From positions 4,283,501-4,347,500 of the forward strand of contig NZ_CP139482.1 in NCBI RefSeq assembly GCF_041222825.1: a stretch of DNA of 64,000 nucleotides, read 5' to 3'. The notes beneath the pieces were generated by a model. That model worked only from the letters and a program-made list of their open reading frames with translations, searched no databases and was not told the DNA's origin. Shown piece by piece: positions 53,096-62,663 of the stretch; position 1 is the first letter of the stretch, and the number at the start of each line of letters is the position of its first letter. The position numbers and the translations under genes are program-made. Origin of the DNA: Candidatus Thalassolituus haligoni (GTDB taxonomy: Bacteria; Pseudomonadota; Gammaproteobacteria; Pseudomonadales; Oceanobacteraceae).

Positions 53096-53308
53096 TTGCT
53101 CGCCACACTTAAACCCCAAAAAGACTCAACCCAGCAAGAGGTGCTTGTTTTTATTGAGCAACACCCGCTCTTTGGGATGGGATGCGGGTGGATTGATATC
53201 AACCTGCTGGCATCGGTATTGATCAGCCCGGAAAGCGTTCTGTGGACAGAGGATAAACGCCTGGCAAAACTGGCCAAGCATTTTGATATTGCATGGTCTG
53301 AACAGTAA
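53096..53308 (+). pseudogene. Truncated PIN-domain (VapC-like) toxin remnant
   Basis: The 70 residues match only the C-terminal half of PIN-domain proteins: a QQEVLVFIEQHPLFGMGCGWIDINLLAS segment with the conserved D in GWID, then ESVLWTEDKRLAKLAKHFDIAW, where WTxDKRL is typical. The N-terminal part with the first catalytic aspartate is absent; a stop at 53081 closes the frame. Full VapC proteins are about 130 residues. No antitoxin gene precedes it. It is most likely a decayed toxin-antitoxin locus, not a functional nuclease. Confidence 0.7.
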
Positions 53309-53361
53309 AAGCAGACAACATTCGTCCTCTGCCACTTGAAGACAACGCCCGACGTCGAACG

Positions 53362-53655
53362 TCAGACGGCCCCTGCATCCTTCAGGATCTCGGCGTATTC
53401 CGCGCCTTTCTCATGCTGGCTGATGGTGTCCAGAATGGTGTCACCCGCAGCGTTGGTGGCATTCAGGTCGTGACCCTGGGCCTTGAACAGTTCGATATAC
53501 TGGGCAAACGTGCCGGGTACCATGTAGCGGTAGGCACGGATGGCACCAATATAATCCGAGCTGTCGCCATCGTAGCTGGGGACGTTGAGAAATTCACTCA
53601 GTTGGGCTTCGCTCCAGTCACCACCAAATACTTTTTCTTTATCTTTCTTTTGCAT
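53362..53655 (-). CDS. PA4642-like small conserved protein (ankyrin-like motif)
   Basis: A 97-residue protein resembling a small family that I recall from pseudomonads as PA4642-like. MQKKDKEKVFGGDWSEAQLSEFL is followed by AIRAYRYMVPGTFAQYIELFKAQGHDLNATNAAGDTILDTISQH. The G-H-D-L-N-A-T-N-A-A-G-D-T-x-L segment has the form of an ankyrin repeat turn. No catalytic motif or signal peptide is seen. The ATG is at 53655. Family name confidence is moderate; function unknown. Confidence 0.7.
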   Translation of the reverse strand: MQKKDKEKVFGGDWSEAQLSEFLNVPSYDGDSSDYIGAIRAYRYMVPGTFAQYIELFKAQGHDLNATNAAGDTILDTISQHEKGAEYAEILKDAGAV

Positions 53656-53760
53656 GTTGATGCTCCGTCAGACGTCGGCCGTCGAAGCCAGACGTTGAAT
53701 AGTTAATTCTGTATCCGATGCCATCACTTAACGATGCATCTTTGCTATTACTATCGGGTG

Positions 53761-54549
53761 TTAGTCAGCTTTGCGGTACTTGATATCCCAAACGCCGTGG
53801 CCTTTACCCTGACCCCGTTTTTCAAAGCGGGTCAGCGGGCGTTCGTCCGGGCGTTCAACACACTGGCCGGAGCCAGCAATATTCTCGTACCCTGCTTGCG
53901 CATCCATTACCTCGATCATGTGTTCCATATAGTTTTCCCAGTCGGTGGCCATATGAAAGATGCCACCCGGCTTGAGAATACGGCGCAGGGTCTGGGCGAA
54001 TTCAGTTTGTACAATGCGGCGCTTGTGGTGTTTTTTCTTGTGCCACGGGTCGGGGAAAAACAGTTGGATGGTATCGATGCTGTTATCCGGAATCAGTTTC
54101 AGCACTTCAATGGCATCATCCTTGTAGGTGCGCACATTAATAACCCCCGCTTCTTCCGCCAAATTCAGCAAGGAGCCCACACCTGGCAGATGGACTTCCA
54201 CGCCGATAAAGTTTTTTTCAGGGGCCTGAACGGCCATTTCGACCAGTGACTGGCCCATGCCATAGCCAATTTCCAGTACGGTATGAGCGGCACGCCCAAA
54301 CACGTCAGACGGAACGATTGGGCCGTCGGCCAATTCCAGACCCCACTCCGTCCATTTGCGCTCCAGGGCCTGTTCCTGACCTTTGGTCAGGCGACCGGCG
54401 CGGATCACAAAGCTTTTGATACCACGACGATAGACCGGCTTGTCGTCTGCAGACGCTTGCTCCGCCGCAATTTCATCCCCTTCAGGCAGGGAAGTGGCGG
54501 TGTCATTCGGAAGGTTGTCGTTCAGGTTGTTGGACTCGTGTTCTGTCAC
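53761..54549 (-). CDS. trmB: tRNA (guanine-N7-)-methyltransferase
   Basis: TrmB forms m7G46 in tRNA. The 262-residue protein has an acidic, non-conserved leader of about 35 residues, then [17 protein letters not shown]. The SAM motif is [17 protein letters not shown], followed by [16 protein letters not shown] and the catalytic [18 protein letters not shown] signature. The C-terminal [26 protein letters not shown] is typical. The start codon is GTG 54549. DUF423 lies 17 bp upstream on the same strand. Confidence 0.95.
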   Translation of the reverse strand: MTEHESNNLNDNLPNDTATSLPEGDEIAAEQASADDKPVYRRGIKSFVIRAGRLTKGQEQALERKWTEWGLELADGPIVPSDVFGRAAHTVLEIGYGMGQSLVEMAVQAPEKNFIGVEVHLPGVGSLLNLAEEAGVINVRTYKDDAIEVLKLIPDNSIDTIQLFFPDPWHKKKHHKRRIVQTEFAQTLRRILKPGGIFHMATDWENYMEHMIEVMDAQAGYENIAGSGQCVERPDERPLTRFEKRGQGKGHGVWDIKYRKAD

Positions 54550-54565
54550 TCAGGAATGCCTAACG

Positions 54566-54958
54566 TTAATCAGTGGAAGTAGAAGTCGTCATCGAACGGG
54601 CCGCGATAAATAACAAGCCCCAACCAATCAGCCAGCTGACGCCGCCAATCGGGGTGATCATGCCCAGCATGCGAATATTCAACAGCACCATGGCGTACAG
54701 ACTGCCGCAAAACAGCAATAACCCAAGCACCATAAACAGCGCCGCCCGATTGAGCCAGACCTGCGGCTGCTGCAGTTGCCAAACCCCCAGGCCCAGCAAC
54801 ACGGCGGCGTGCAGCAGATGGTAGTCAACGGCGGTCTGGTAGACTGTCATCATCGGCGGCGTCAGATGGTCTTTGAGGCCATGGGCACCAAATGCACCGA
54901 GCGCTACGCCCAGAAAACCGGCGATGGCCGCCAGCATCAACGTCATTCGTGCCTGCAT
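54566..54958 (-). CDS. DUF423 family membrane protein (YgdD-like)
   Basis: A 130-residue protein with four hydrophobic helices. It contains the family hallmark AAIAGFLGVALGAFGAHGLKDHL near residues 10-32, then YQTAVDYHLLHAAVLLGLG and MLGMITPIGGVSWLIGWGLLFIA. This is the DUF423/YgdD family of small inner-membrane proteins with no established function. ATG 54958 is used; M5 is a close alternative. It precedes trmB with a 17 bp gap. Confidence 0.9.
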   Translation of the reverse strand: MQARMTLMLAAIAGFLGVALGAFGAHGLKDHLTPPMMTVYQTAVDYHLLHAAVLLGLGVWQLQQPQVWLNRAALFMVLGLLLFCGSLYAMVLLNIRMLGMITPIGGVSWLIGWGLLFIAARSMTTSTSTD

Positions 54959-55145
54959 GGGTCGGCTCCGATCAGTAAAATAGCGGGCTATTATAGAGGA
55001 GCGAGGGACGCAGGTCAGCTTTGGTGGAGGAATAGCAGGACGTTCAGCCCGCCCAATAGTTCATGACACGGTATTGCAACAAAGCCATTGGCCCATCACC
55101 ACAGCCCATTGCTATCATGCCCCTTCCTGAAAGTGAGGCAACCGA

Positions 55146-56630
55146 GTGAAATACAACGACCTTCGCGACTTTATCGACCAGCTGGAAGCGCTGGGTGAAC
55201 TCAAGCGCATCAGTTATCCCGTCGATCCGCATCTGGAAATGACTGAAATTGCCGACCGGGTGTTACGCGCCGAAGGCCCGGCACTGCTGTTCGAGAACCC
55301 CAAGGGTTACGATATGCCCGTGCTGGCGAACCTGTTTGGTACGCCCAAGCGGGTGGCGATGGGGATGGGTGAAAACTCGGTGGAGGCGCTGCGGGAAGTC
55401 GGCAAGCTGCTGGCTTTTCTGAAAGAGCCAGAGCCACCCAAGGGCATGAAAGACGCCTGGGAAAAGCTGCCGATTTTCAAGAAAGTCCTCACCATGGGCC
55501 CGAGTGTGGTTAAAAAAGCACCCTGTCAGCAGGTGGTGATTGAAGGTGATGACGTGGATCTGGGCAAGATTCCGGTGATGCATTGCTGGCCTGGTGATGT
55601 CGCTCCACTGATTACCTGGCCGCTGGTGATCACCAAAGGCCCGCACAAAGAGCGCCATAATCTGGGTATTTATCGCCAGCAGGTCATCGGCAAAAACAAG
55701 GTGATTATGCGCTGGCTCAGCCATCGGGGTGGCGCACTCGATTTTCTGGAATGGCAAAAGGCGCATCCGGGCGAACCCTTCCCGGTTACCGTGGCACTAG
55801 GGGCCGACCCCGCGACCATTTTGGGGGCCGTCACGCCGGTACCGGATACCCTCAGCGAATACGCGTTTGCCGGCCTGCTGCGCGACAGCAAAACCGAGCT
55901 GGTAAAAAGTATCGGTAACGAATTATTGGTGCCTGCCAGTGCCGAGATCGTATTGGAAGGCGTGATCCATGCTGGTGAAATGGCGCCGGAAGGGCCCTAT
56001 GGTGACCACACCGGTTACTACAACGAAGTCGATCAGTTCCCGGTCTTCACCGTCGAACGCATTACCCACCGCCGCGATCCTATTTACCACAGTACTTATA
56101 CCGGTCGGCCACCGGATGAACCCGCGATCCTTGGTGTGGCCCTGAACGAGGTGTTTGTACCGATTCTGCAAAAGCAGTTTCCAGAAATCGTCGACTTCTA
56201 TCTGCCGCCAGAAGGCTGTTCTTACCGCATGGCGATTGTCAGCATGAAGAAGCAGTACCCCGGTCACGCCAAACGGGTGATGATGGGGGTATGGTCGTTT
56301 TTACGCCAGTTTATGTACACCAAGTTTGTCATTGTGGTAGACGACGATGTGAACACTCGCGACTGGAAAGACGTGATTTGGGCGATCACTACCCGCATGG
56401 ATCCGGCACGGGACACCACCCTGATAGAAAACACCCCCATCGACTACCTCGATTTTGCCTCGCCAGTCTCTGGTCTGGGTTCGAAAATGGGGATGGATGC
56501 CACCAACAAATGGCCTGGCGAAACCAGCCGCGAATGGGGCACCCCGATTGTGAAAGACCCGAGTGTCGTTGCATATATCGATGACATCTGGTCGGAACTG
56601 GGCCTCGACCCGATGGATGCAGAGCCGTGA
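55146..56630 (+). CDS. ubiD: 4-hydroxy-3-polyprenylbenzoate decarboxylase
   Basis: UbiD decarboxylates the prenylated benzoate ring in ubiquinone synthesis, using prenylated FMN from UbiX. The 494-residue length matches E. coli (497). The N-terminus [23 protein letters not shown] is standard. The active-site region includes [17 protein letters not shown], and [21 protein letters not shown] carries conserved acidic residues. [22 protein letters not shown] is another hallmark. The start is GTG 55146. The stop overlaps the next gene's GTG by 4 bp, so a reductase is co-translated. Confidence 0.96.
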   Translation: MKYNDLRDFIDQLEALGELKRISYPVDPHLEMTEIADRVLRAEGPALLFENPKGYDMPVLANLFGTPKRVAMGMGENSVEALREVGKLLAFLKEPEPPKGMKDAWEKLPIFKKVLTMGPSVVKKAPCQQVVIEGDDVDLGKIPVMHCWPGDVAPLITWPLVITKGPHKERHNLGIYRQQVIGKNKVIMRWLSHRGGALDFLEWQKAHPGEPFPVTVALGADPATILGAVTPVPDTLSEYAFAGLLRDSKTELVKSIGNELLVPASAEIVLEGVIHAGEMAPEGPYGDHTGYYNEVDQFPVFTVERITHRRDPIYHSTYTGRPPDEPAILGVALNEVFVPILQKQFPEIVDFYLPPEGCSYRMAIVSMKKQYPGHAKRVMMGVWSFLRQFMYTKFVIVVDDDVNTRDWKDVIWAITTRMDPARDTTLIENTPIDYLDFASPVSGLGSKMGMDATNKWPGETSREWGTPIVKDPSVVAYIDDIWSELGLDPMDAEP

Positions 56631-57694
56631 GTGACGTTCAACACAGCGGAACGGTTACCGTCACCTTTATGCCCAACCAGGTAACCATGCGCTGTCGCAC
56701 CGATCAGACGCTGATGGATGCCGCCCGTGAACACGGCATCAAGATGAAAACCGCCTGTAAAAACGGCGTCTGTGAAATCTGTGCCGCCGACTGGATCGCT
56801 GGCGCACTGGAATTTACCAATCCCATGGGCAGCCAAATACTTGATAAAAACAATCGGGTATTATGCTGCGTAGCAATTCCCAAAACGGATACCCAGATTT
56901 TTATGGCCAATGTTCAGCAGCCGGATTTCAAGCACCAGGTTAACCTGGCAATGCAGATTCAGTCAGTCGTCGCACTGAATGACGAAGTGTATGCCGTCGA
57001 GCTGCTGGCTCCGGCGGGCAAGGTGCTGGATTTCTGGCCAGGACAGTATTTGATGCTGCCTATCCAGGAGGCCGACGGTGCCACCCGGCAAATTCCCTAT
57101 TCCATTGCCAGCGCGCCGGGCAGCCTAACCGGCAAAGAGCCACGCCTGCTGGAACTGCATATTGCCAATGCCAGCGATACTGCGGCACGAGTGATTAGCC
57201 AGCTGCAAAACAACCCGACAATCACAGTCACCCTGCCAATGGGTGACTGCTTTGTCTCGCCAACACAGTTGCAGGCCTGCGCTGGCAAGCCGGTTATTCT
57301 GATCGCGGCCGGTACCGGTTTTGCTCAAATCAAGGCACTGGCCGAAGGGATTCTGGCACTGGCACCGGAGCAGGAAATTCATCTGTACTGGTCGAACCGC
57401 AGTTCCGGTGGCTTCTACATGGCCGACTTGCCACGCCAGTGGGATCACGACCACGCCAACCTGCATTTTCACCCGATTCTGGAACAACACGCTGACGACT
57501 GGAACGGCCGTGCGGGCTGGATCTATCAGGTGATTCAACACGACTTCAAAGATCTGAATGGCGTCCACGCCTATGCCTGTGGTTCACCGAATATGGTGTA
57601 CGGCACCCTCGACCAACTGGAGCCGCTGGGTCTTAGCGAAGCCAATCTTCATTCCGATGTCCTGGCCTACGCACCACGGCCACAAAAGGCCTGA
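56627..57694 (+). CDS. 2Fe-2S ferredoxin / flavin reductase fusion (CDP-6-deoxy-delta-3,4-glucoseen reductase-like)
   Basis: The 355-residue protein fuses a plant-type ferredoxin (about 1-95) to a ferredoxin-NADP reductase module. The cluster ligands are CKNGVCEIC with a later CC pair near NNRVLCC. The flavin domain has [12 protein letters not shown] and [12 protein letters not shown], and the NAD domain has [22 protein letters not shown] and a C-terminal [13 protein letters not shown]. This is the AscD/PA-type reductase commonly beside ubiD in pseudomonads. Its role may be to reduce flavin or supply electrons to a ubiquinone-pathway step, but that is inferred from the 4 bp overlap with ubiD. 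Confidence 0.88.
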   Translation: MSDVQHSGTVTVTFMPNQVTMRCRTDQTLMDAAREHGIKMKTACKNGVCEICAADWIAGALEFTNPMGSQILDKNNRVLCCVAIPKTDTQIFMANVQQPDFKHQVNLAMQIQSVVALNDEVYAVELLAPAGKVLDFWPGQYLMLPIQEADGATRQIPYSIASAPGSLTGKEPRLLELHIANASDTAARVISQLQNNPTITVTLPMGDCFVSPTQLQACAGKPVILIAAGTGFAQIKALAEGILALAPEQEIHLYWSNRSSGGFYMADLPRQWDHDHANLHFHPILEQHADDWNGRAGWIYQVIQHDFKDLNGVHAYACGSPNMVYGTLDQLEPLGLSEANLHSDVLAYAPRPQKA

Positions 57695-57745
57695 CAAATA
57701 GGGTGACAGCTGGCAGACTCCTGCCGATTTGGCCAACAATGGAGT

Positions 57746-57802
57746 TCGAGTAACGGCACCGTTGCGGTCTTAACATTCCGACAACCCTGGGCAGTTACTC
57801 GA
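57746..57802 (+). other. Long-range inverted repeat upstream of mscS
   Basis: TCGAGTAAC (57746-57754) and GTTACTCGA (57794-57802) are perfect 9 bp arms around 39 bp, about 60 bp before the mscS ATG. They could fold in a leader RNA or bind a protein; nothing more is seen. Confidence 0.35.
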
Positions 57803-57862
57803 CTATGGTGAGCCGAGCATACGCTAACCTGACATCGAAAGAGCAATCATCAAGGAGCATTT

Positions 57863-58699
57863 ATGGACTGGTTAAATCAACTGGGCAATTCAATTTCCAG
57901 CGAAGAAATATGGGCAGAATACCTGCTGCCGTGGGGAACCCAGATCATACTGGCCTTGCTGGTATTTTTTATCGGCCGCATGATCGCCAATCTGCTGGTC
58001 AAGGCGGTACTCAGCATGATGGGCAAAGCCAAGGTTGAACCTATCCTGACCGATTTTGTGGGTACGGTACTGGGTGCGCTGTTACTGGTACTGGTGATTG
58101 TTATCTCACTCTCGCAGCTGGGGCTGGATACCACTTCACTGATCACCTTGCTCGGTGCCGCTGGCCTGGCCGTTGGCTTGGCATTAAAAGATTCGTTGTC
58201 GCATTTTGCCGCTGGCGTGATGCTGATTGTCTTTCGCCCGTTCAAACTGGGTGATTATGTGGAAGTGGGCGGCGTCGCTGGTTCTGTTGACCGGATCACT
58301 ATTTTCAGCACCCGCATGAAAACACCCGACAATCGTGTTGTGACCGTACCTAACGCTAATGTTTTTGGCAACACCATGGTTAACTACTCGGAAGAGTCTA
58401 CCCGCCGTCTGGATATGGTGGTCGGCATCTCTTACGGCAGTGACCTGCTGCTGGCCAAAAAAATTCTGGTGGAAATGCTGGCCAGTGATGAGCGCGTCTT
58501 AAAGGATCCCGAGTTCAAGGTCGCGGTATCCGAACTGGCCGATTCCTCCGTCAACTTTGTGGTACGTCCTTGGGTCAAGGCATCTGACTATTGGGCCGTC
58601 AAATGGGATCTGACCGAAGCCATCAAGCTGCGTTTTGACGCTGAAGGCATCGAGATTCCGTTTCCACAAATGGATGTCCATATCAACAACCCGGACTAA
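57863..58699 (+). CDS. mscS: Small-conductance mechanosensitive channel
   Basis: MscS opens under membrane tension to release osmolytes. The 278-residue protein is close to E. coli MscS (286). Three N-terminal hydrophobic segments are visible. The pore helix region LGAAGLAVGLALKDSLSHFAAGVMLIVFRPFKLGDYVEV carries the G/A-rich TM3 pattern. The cytoplasmic beta domain has RITIFSTRMKTPDNRVVTVPNANVF, and the cage domain ends EGIEIPFPQMDVHI. ATG 57863 has AAGGAG upstream. Confidence 0.94.
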   Translation: MDWLNQLGNSISSEEIWAEYLLPWGTQIILALLVFFIGRMIANLLVKAVLSMMGKAKVEPILTDFVGTVLGALLLVLVIVISLSQLGLDTTSLITLLGAAGLAVGLALKDSLSHFAAGVMLIVFRPFKLGDYVEVGGVAGSVDRITIFSTRMKTPDNRVVTVPNANVFGNTMVNYSEESTRRLDMVVGISYGSDLLLAKKILVEMLASDERVLKDPEFKVAVSELADSSVNFVVRPWVKASDYWAVKWDLTEAIKLRFDAEGIEIPFPQMDVHINNPD

Positions 58700-58743
58700 A
58701 CGTCGACTCAGCCGTCAACCTGGCTATAAATACCACCCTCTAT

Positions 58744-58771
58744 GCGACCAATGGCGTAACGCCTTGGTCGC
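58744..58771 (+). other. Stable stem-loop after mscS
   Basis: GCGACCAA and TTGGTCGC are perfect arms enclosing GGCG-TAA-CGCC, with a one-base bulge. It sits 45 bp after the mscS stop and 46 bp before the next gene. No T-run follows on either strand, so it may be a processing or 3'-end stabilising structure. Confidence 0.55.
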
Positions 58772-58816
58772 CAAAAACGATCAAGATGTAACCACAATAA
58801 TAAGAAGGTTACCTCC

Positions 58817-60061
58817 ATGTTTCGTTGCGTTGTATTCGTTGCTTTAGCCCTGTCTACACTCGCCAGCTACGCCGCCGATCCGATTCGGCTGGGGCTGAAC
58901 TATCCGTCCACTGGTCGTTACAAGGAACAGGGTATCGCCCAGGCCCGTGGCGCACTGATGGCCATCGAAGAGATTAATGCGGCTGGTGGCCTGCTGGGGC
59001 GCCCGCTGGAATTACTCACCGCCAATACCGCTTCCAAACCGGAAAAAGCAGTTGAAAATGTCAAGCATCTTGCTGCTCAGGGTGCCTCCATGCTGTTTGG
59101 TGGTTCTTCCAGTGCCGTTGCTATCGCGGCGGGCAAAGAAGCGGCACGCCAGGGACTGATCTACTTCGGGACCCTGACCTATGCCAACGAGACCACCGAC
59201 GAAGAAGGCCAGCGGTATATGTTTCGCGAAACCTACAACGCCTGGATGGCAGCCAAGGCGCTGGCGTTTTATCTCAACCAGAGTCTGGCGGGCAAAAAAG
59301 TGTTCTACCTGACGGCAGACTATAGCTGGGGCCATTCGACCGAGAGCTCGTTGCGTAACTTCACCAATACCAAAGACGAAAACATGCACCCCGGCGTGCT
59401 GGTTCCCTTCCCACGCCCGAAACAGTCTGATATTGAAAACGCCCTGACCGCCGCAGAACGCTCCGGGGCTGACGTACTGATGATGATCCAGTTTGGTGAT
59501 GATATGGCGACTGCGCTGAACCTGGCCTATCGCATGGGGCTGAAAGAAAAAATGACGATCGTGGTGCCTAATCTGACGCTGGGAATGGCCAAGTCAGCCG
59601 GGGCAGGTGTAATGGAGGATGTGATCGGAGCCGTGCCTTGGTGCTGGCAGGTGCCCTATTTATACGGCTTTGAAAAAGGGAAACAGTTTGTCGAACGCTT
59701 TGCCGAGCGCTTCCAGAAATACCCTTCCAGCTCTGCCGCTTCCTCCTACAGTATTGTTTACGAGTTCAAGTCTGCCGTAGAACGGACGGGCAGCCTGAAC
59801 AGCAGCAAGCTGATCACAGCGCTGGAAAACCACACCTACACCAGTGTCAAGGATCCACAAACCTGGCGGGATTTTGATCACCAGAACCTGCAATCCGTCT
59901 ATGTCGTCAAAGGTAAACAGCGTGCCAGGGTACTGGCAGACAAGTTTAATGAGGACTATTTCGAGGTCTTGCTGAACATTCCAGGCAATACTGCCGCCAA
60001 AACTTATGACGAGTGGGTGGCAACGCGGCAAGCAGCTGGCAAGCCTGTCCGCCTGCAATAG
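58817..60061 (+). CDS. Urea/branched-chain amino-acid type ABC transporter substrate-binding protein (UrtA/LivJ-like)
   Basis: The 414-residue protein has a cleavable signal (MFRCVVFVALALSTLASYAA) and a type I periplasmic binding fold. IRLGLNYPSTGRYKEQGIAQARGALMAIEEINAAGGLLGRPLELL is the family start, GGSSSAVAIAAGKEAARQG forms the ligand pocket region, and YSWGHSTESSLRNF and SDIENALTAAERSGADVLMM are also present. The fold matches UrtA/Peripla_BP_6, with a Y/R-rich pocket suggesting amide or amino-acid ligands. No permease or ATPase genes follow (hemY is convergent), so it is an orphan binding protein. ATG 58817 is preceded by AAGGTTACCTCC. Confidence 0.85.
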   Translation: MFRCVVFVALALSTLASYAADPIRLGLNYPSTGRYKEQGIAQARGALMAIEEINAAGGLLGRPLELLTANTASKPEKAVENVKHLAAQGASMLFGGSSSAVAIAAGKEAARQGLIYFGTLTYANETTDEEGQRYMFRETYNAWMAAKALAFYLNQSLAGKKVFYLTADYSWGHSTESSLRNFTNTKDENMHPGVLVPFPRPKQSDIENALTAAERSGADVLMMIQFGDDMATALNLAYRMGLKEKMTIVVPNLTLGMAKSAGAGVMEDVIGAVPWCWQVPYLYGFEKGKQFVERFAERFQKYPSSSAASSYSIVYEFKSAVERTGSLNSSKLITALENHTYTSVKDPQTWRDFDHQNLQSVYVVKGKQRARVLADKFNEDYFEVLLNIPGNTAAKTYDEWVATRQAAGKPVRLQ

Positions 60062-60099
60062 CTCAGCGACAAACCGCCAGCCAACAAGCGGGGAGGTGT

Positions 60100-61308
60100 T
60101 TACCCGCCCGGCTGGCACTCCTGCTGTGCCAGCGCCTTCTGGAAGTAGCGACTGGCACCGACATGATCCTGCTCCTGCACCAGCAACTTGCCCATTTCGG
60201 CGTTCAGCTCCGGCAAGCTTTTAAGCTTCAAGCCCATCAGCAGAAATTCCTTGGCACGCTCTGGCTGCTCAATACGTAGCGCCAGCTGCGCCAATATCAG
60301 CAGCAGTACCGGATCATTAGGCCGCCCCTGTAACTGCTTTTCTGCGAACAGGAAACGTCGGCGAGCATCAACTCCATTTAATCCGGCATAGGCGATCAAC
60401 AGTTCATCGCGCCAGACGTAAGTCAGGCCATGGCGCAAATCCGTTTCCGCCTGTTCGTCTTCACCCAGCTCATGCAAGGTTTCAACGTAGTGCAGCAGAA
60501 TATCCGCCTGGTGACGACAATGGCGTGGCATCGACTGATACAGTTTTTTCAGTGCTGGAACCGGGTCTTTGCCCTGATGACCCTTCGCAGTGCGGTCGAT
60601 CAACTGCAGATAAACTTTTTCTTCCAGCTCGATAATTTTATTCTGAGGGATTTTACCCGTCTTGCTCAGTACCGGCAGCAACTCATGCAAAGCCACCCAG
60701 TCTTCAAGATCCTGATACAGCCGTACCAGCAGCTTGAGTAAATAGCTGTGGCGCGGATAACGATCCCTCAAGCTGACCAACACCGCCAGCGCCTGCTCCT
60801 TGTGACCACGGGAGATGAGCAGTTGCGCATGGGAAATCCCCACTGCCAACTCGGCCCCACGGGTACTTTTATTGGCCGCATTCAACAACTCATCGGTGGT
60901 GTCGTGCTTGCCTTGCTCATACGCCGCACGGGCAGCAGCCAGGTAGTTGATCAGCGGCATGTCGGTATCGGTAGCTGAACGCGTCAGCAGTCGTTCGGCT
61001 CTGGCCCACTGGCCCAACGCCAACGACAACAGCCCACGGGTGGTTTGCTTGCGGGCGCGGGCCGTACGCCGGCTGCGCCGCCATTCATTAAAACGCCAGT
61101 CGGATCCCAGCATCACCAGGCTGAAGCGAAACAGGAAATACACCACCACCAGCATCAAGCCCAACAGCAGCAGAAAAAACCACAAACTGGTTTCAATGCT
61201 GTAATGGCCCCAGCTCAACAAAACATAGCCAGCATCCTGCCCGGCGAGCGATCCGACCCCCAGTGCGACGACCAGGGTAATCACAAAAAACAGCAACCAG
61301 CGCTTCAT
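60100..61308 (-). CDS. hemY: HemY-family protein (tetratricopeptide inner-membrane protein)
   Basis: The 402-residue protein has two N-terminal membrane helices (LLFFVITLVVALGVGSLAG and LWFFLLLLGLMLVVVYFLF), then HemY_N features (LGSDWRFNEWRRSRRTARARKQTTRGLLSLALGQWARAERLL). About six TPR-like repeats follow. HemY is linked with late heme/tetrapyrrole synthesis but is not the protoporphyrinogen oxidase of the same name in Bacillus; it is thought to scaffold Hem enzymes. It overlaps hemX by 4 bp, and the stop lies 38 bp from the convergent binding-protein gene. Confidence 0.92.
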   Translation of the reverse strand: MKRWLLFFVITLVVALGVGSLAGQDAGYVLLSWGHYSIETSLWFFLLLLGLMLVVVYFLFRFSLVMLGSDWRFNEWRRSRRTARARKQTTRGLLSLALGQWARAERLLTRSATDTDMPLINYLAAARAAYEQGKHDTTDELLNAANKSTRGAELAVGISHAQLLISRGHKEQALAVLVSLRDRYPRHSYLLKLLVRLYQDLEDWVALHELLPVLSKTGKIPQNKIIELEEKVYLQLIDRTAKGHQGKDPVPALKKLYQSMPRHCRHQADILLHYVETLHELGEDEQAETDLRHGLTYVWRDELLIAYAGLNGVDARRRFLFAEKQLQGRPNDPVLLLILAQLALRIEQPERAKEFLLMGLKLKSLPELNAEMGKLLVQEQDHVGASRYFQKALAQQECQPGG

Positions 61309-62618
61309 GGTTGTGCTCCTTGCGAGCCGGGTTCCGCTGGCACCTCAGACACCACCGGAGGTTCGACCGTGTGGGTTCGGGCTGGCTCAGCTGCCGATGT
61401 GGTTGTATCGAGCGCCATACGGGCACGCAAGGCCTGCAAGGAACCGCTGATATCCGGGACTGCCGGACTAACCTGCCATTGTTGCAGCTGGCTCAGCAGC
61501 TCACGTAACGCCAGCACCGCCTGATCCTCTTTCGGCAGATACTGGCTTACCCAGCGGTTTACCCGGCTGAGGCTGCGATCGTAGAGATTCTGATCACCGC
61601 GCAACATGGCCAGTTGTGCCTGTTCCAGCATCAAGCGGGCATTCTGTTGCAGGTAATAGGCCTGTTCCGGTGCCATCGGAATATCAAGGGGGGTTGCCTG
61701 ACGACGAATACGCACGACCTGGCCAATGCCCTGCTTCAGCTCGCTGAATAACTGCTGATACCAGTGTTGCGGTGCCGTGTCGGTCTCAACCTCGGCAGCG
61801 GAGCCTGGCGCTGACGACAAGCGTACTTGCGGTAACCAGTCGATCTGATCAAGTGAATCCTGCATCGCCTGCAAGCGGGCAATCGCACCCACCTTGTCGA
61901 CACCCGGAACCTGCCGCAGCTGCTGGATTTCAGCAGCAATTTTAGCTCGCACCGCATCGTAAGCCGGATTGCGGGTTTCCAGCAGCACCTTGTCTGCAGC
62001 TTCCAGCATCGCGGCGGCACCGCTCACGTCGTGTTCCAGACCCAGGCGCTGGTTGGCCAGACGCAGCAGATATTCCACTTCTGCCAGCAGCCAGTCCTGA
62101 CGATCCGAACCGGCCAGCTGGGCCAGTCGCTGCTCATTGTGTACCGACTGGTTCGATACCGTCGCCAGTTGCTCTTTCAGGCTACGATTGCCAGCGTCCA
62201 GCTGTTGCTGACGTTGGCCCAGGGCACTCAACGCCTGTTGATCAGACTGTGCTTGTTGGCTCAGTCCCTGCAACTGTTGTTGCAGCTGGTCGACCTGTTG
62301 ACGCTGTTGTAATCCGTACCACACCAGTGCAGCAGATGCCGCCAGCGACAGCAATACCAACAGCACAAGCAGCCAGATGCCACGCGACGATCGCCGTGGC
62401 GGCTGGTCGGCCTTGACCGTTTTGCGATTTGGTGCGGGTTCTTCAGGAGCAACATCAGAATCTGCCAGACTGTCTGCCGCCGTCATTTTGTCTGCGGCTG
62501 CAGTCGTTGTTTGCGGTTCCAGCGCCAGCGTTTCAGGACTGGACGGCTGATCGGAGCCGGAGCCGCTGCTGTCTGCCGGCGTGCCTGCTGTGTTCTGCTT
62601 GTCTTTGTTGTTATCCAC
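61305..62618 (-). CDS. hemX: HemX-like membrane protein (uroporphyrinogen III region)
   Basis: The 437-residue protein has an acidic, S/T/D-rich cytoplasmic N-terminus (about residues 1-75) and one membrane helix (IWLLVLLVLLSLAASAALVWYG, near 80-101). A long coiled-coil of Q/L heptads follows, then the conserved periplasmic HemX core SDRQDWLLAEVEYLLRLANQRLGLEHDVSGA. Older databases call it uroporphyrinogen-III C-methyltransferase, but no SAM motif is visible, so I do not support that activity. Start is GTG 62618. It is coupled to hemY by a 4 bp overlap and follows hemD by 45 bp. Confidence 0.9.
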   Translation of the reverse strand: MDNNKDKQNTAGTPADSSGSGSDQPSSPETLALEPQTTTAAADKMTAADSLADSDVAPEEPAPNRKTVKADQPPRRSSRGIWLLVLLVLLSLAASAALVWYGLQQRQQVDQLQQQLQGLSQQAQSDQQALSALGQRQQQLDAGNRSLKEQLATVSNQSVHNEQRLAQLAGSDRQDWLLAEVEYLLRLANQRLGLEHDVSGAAAMLEAADKVLLETRNPAYDAVRAKIAAEIQQLRQVPGVDKVGAIARLQAMQDSLDQIDWLPQVRLSSAPGSAAEVETDTAPQHWYQQLFSELKQGIGQVVRIRRQATPLDIPMAPEQAYYLQQNARLMLEQAQLAMLRGDQNLYDRSLSRVNRWVSQYLPKEDQAVLALRELLSQLQQWQVSPAVPDISGSLQALRARMALDTTTSAAEPARTHTVEPPVVSEVPAEPGSQGAQP

Positions 62619-62663
62619 GTCTGTCTTCCTGTCACCGCCGCCGCTTGCGACCTGGTTATCGGG

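Noticed and set aside
53343..53695. GACGTC/CGTCAGACG-rich short sequences flanking the PA4642-like gene as possible attachment sites
   Set aside because: The matches are only 8-10 bases, in mixed orientation, and consistent with chance; no recombinase is present.
61305..62618. Uroporphyrinogen-III C-methyltransferase activity for HemX
   Set aside because: No SAM-binding or CobA/SUMT motif is present; the name in databases is historical.
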